Of a DNA stretch of 64,000 nt, positions 62,818 through 64,000 are shown one piece after another. The notes under the pieces are model-generated. The model had not been told where the DNA came from. It searched no databases and was given only the letters and a program-made list of their open reading frames with translations. The stretch comes from Cupriavidus sp. (lineage in GTDB: Bacteria > Pseudomonadota > Gammaproteobacteria > Burkholderiales > Burkholderiaceae), in assembly GCA_031180665.1 (NCBI GenBank), contig JAPSLP010000027.1:1-64000 (forward strand), written 5' to 3'. The position numbers were made by a program, and so were the translations under genes. Positions within the stretch are counted from its first letter, which is position 1. Each line of letters opens with the position of its first letter.

Positions 62818-64000
62818 GTGCATGTCCGTCGTCATCGCTGTACTCCCCTTCGCCTGCTGCTCGCGTCGCTCGCCGCCTCGCTGGTGCTTGGCGCGCCGGC
62901 CCGCTTCGCCGCCGCGGCGCAGCCACCTGCCGCCGTCGTCCCGCAGCCGGATGGCGAATGCCGCGCGCCCACCGCGGGCGCGACGCTGACGCTGTCCGAG
63001 GCGCGCTCGCTCGCGCTGCGCTGCAATCCGGACCTGATCGCGGCACGCCGCGCCGTGCAAGCCAGCGAGGCCGACATCCAGATCGCCGGACAGCGCCCGA
63101 ACCCGGTACTGAGTCTCGGCGTGGAGAACATCAACCCGCATGCCGGCGTCGGCGCTGGCAGCTGGCGCAACAAGACCGTCGATTCGACGGTGCGCATCGA
63201 CCAGGTGATCGAGACCGCCAACAAGGCCGGCCTGCGCGTCAAGACGGCCCAGGCGGCCAGCGTGGCGGCGGGCCGGCAGGTGCAGGCCGCCACCGTGCAG
63301 CAGATCGCCGCGCTGGAGCAGGCCTTCATCGATGCGGCGGTCAGCCAGCAGCGCGTCGACGTGCTGACGCAGACGCTGGCGCTGTACGAGCGCACCGAGC
63401 AGGCCAACCAGACCCGCTACCAGGCCGGCGACCTGGCGCGCGCCGACGTGACACGGCTCGAACTCGATGCCTTGCGCGCGCGCGCAGACTGGCGCGAGGC
63501 ACGGGCCGATCACCAGCGCGACCTGGCAGAGCTGGCGCAGCGCATCGGCATCCCCGGCACGCTGCAGGACGTCGCGCTGTCGCCCCAATGGCCCGGCCTC
63601 GGCGAGCCGGTGCCGACGCTGGACGAACAGGCGCTGCAGGCGCGGCCCGATGTCGCCGTGGCGCAGGCGCGATTGGAGGCCGCCGCGGCCGCGCGCGAAC
63701 TGGCGCGCGCCGGGCGCGTGCCCGACGTCACGGTCGGCGCGCAGGCCGAGCGCTATCCGGCCTCGGCCGCCAACCAGCAGGGCAGCGGCAACAGCTTCGG
63801 GGTGTTCGTCAGCATCCCGCTGTATCTGCGCCACAGCTATGGCGGCGAGGCCCGGCGCGCCGAGGTCGATTACTACGCGGCGCTGGACGAGCGCAACCGC
63901 GTGCTGCTGGCCGCCGGCAACGAGGTCGGCCGCTTGCGCACGGCGCTCGATGCCGCGCGCGAATCGCTGCGTCAGATCGACGAGACGGTGTTGCCGGCGG
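62818..64000 (+). CDS. CzcC/TolC-type outer membrane efflux protein (partial)
   Basis: The first 394 codons of an outer membrane factor; the end lies beyond the window. A stop codon at 62800 limits the start, so the GTG at 62818 is the only candidate. Residues 1-38 are a signal peptide (LRLLLASLAASLVLGAPARFAAAA). The mature part shows TLTLSEARSLALRCNPDLIAARRAVQASEADIQIAGQRPNPVLSLGVEN, the start of the outer membrane efflux (OEP) domain, and the periplasmic coiled-coil segments. It belongs to the CzcC metal-efflux group, which is normally followed by czcB and czcA; those would be just downstream. Confidence 0.88.
   Translation, partial: MHVRRHRCTPLRLLLASLAASLVLGAPARFAAAAQPPAAVVPQPDGECRAPTAGATLTLSEARSLALRCNPDLIAARRAVQASEADIQIAGQRPNPVLSLGVENINPHAGVGAGSWRNKTVDSTVRIDQVIETANKAGLRVKTAQAASVAAGRQVQAATVQQIAALEQAFIDAAVSQQRVDVLTQTLALYERTEQANQTRYQAGDLARADVTRLELDALRARADWREARADHQRDLAELAQRIGIPGTLQDVALSPQWPGLGEPVPTLDEQALQARPDVAVAQARLEAAAAARELARAGRVPDVTVGAQAERYPASAANQQGSGNSFGVFVSIPLYLRHSYGGEARRAEVDYYAALDERNRVLLAAGNEVGRLRTALDAARESLRQIDETVLPA

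Overview
The window is a high-GC, gene-dense stretch (about 47 genes) of a bacterial chromosome. Its content points to a betaproteobacterium of the order Burkholderiales: a BrkB-family membrane protein, an Entner-Doudoroff cluster, a VpsR-like sigma-54 activator, a polyhydroxyalkanoate depolymerase-type hydrolase, DUF2271/DUF4198/PepSY redox genes and a CzcC-type efflux protein. I see no tRNA, rRNA, insertion sequence, prophage or CRISPR array, so this looks like core or lineage-specific chromosome rather than a genomic island. Species was not determined.

Layout. 0.3-5.7 kb: purine permease, a small unknown gene with a sigma-54 activator, two small exported proteins. 5.9-8.6 kb: BrkB protein and prfC. 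8.7-12.5 kb: FecA-like TonB receptor divergent from an MFS exporter, with a Fur-box-like site between them. 12.9-18.9 kb: osmoprotectant operon for N-acetylglutaminylglutamine amide (amidotransferase, GNAT/ATP-grasp synthetase, M42 peptidase) ending in an MscS channel. 18.9-26.4 kb: Entner-Doudoroff genes (edd divergent from zwf-pgl-glk) running into a two-component system. 26.5-31 kb: SDR, dadA behind a glycine riboswitch with its own terminator, and fumC. 31-36.1 kb: two divergent cyclic-di-GMP proteins. 36.1-42.6 kb: a candidate small RNA, EamA and LysE exporters, asparaginase, chemoreceptor. 43-47.9 kb: a PepSY, DUF2271, DUF4198, ApbE, flavodoxin-reductase operon behind a Fur-like box, which I read as an extracytoplasmic flavin-dependent iron or redox system. 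48-64 kb: LysP-type permease, second MscS, NUDIX/metallo-beta-lactamase fusion, alcohol dehydrogenase, LysR and ArsR regulators, an unusual cytochrome P450 with an ABM monooxygenase and TSUP permease, hydrolase, ferredoxin, YigZ, a DUF938 methyltransferase, a frameshifted TSUP gene and the start of a CzcC-type efflux gene cut by the window end.

Two genome-level features stand out and are not explained by the genes. First, a 16-bp word, CGTACCCGTTTCTGCG (or its complement), occurs exactly ten times and in degenerate form twice more, all in the first 37 kb. Most copies are intergenic, but two lie inside asnO and glk in the same reading frame (Ala-Glu-Thr-Gly-Thr). Second, short tandem duplications of 10-15 bp repeatedly begin at or across stop codons (TonB receptor, ngg, pgl, EamA, chemoreceptor, ArsR, and close to P450, LysR and yigZ), so the stop codon itself is copied into the 3' region. 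A candidate small RNA at 36.2-36.3 kb carries an anti-Shine-Dalgarno CCCCUCC between two hairpins and a strong U tail.
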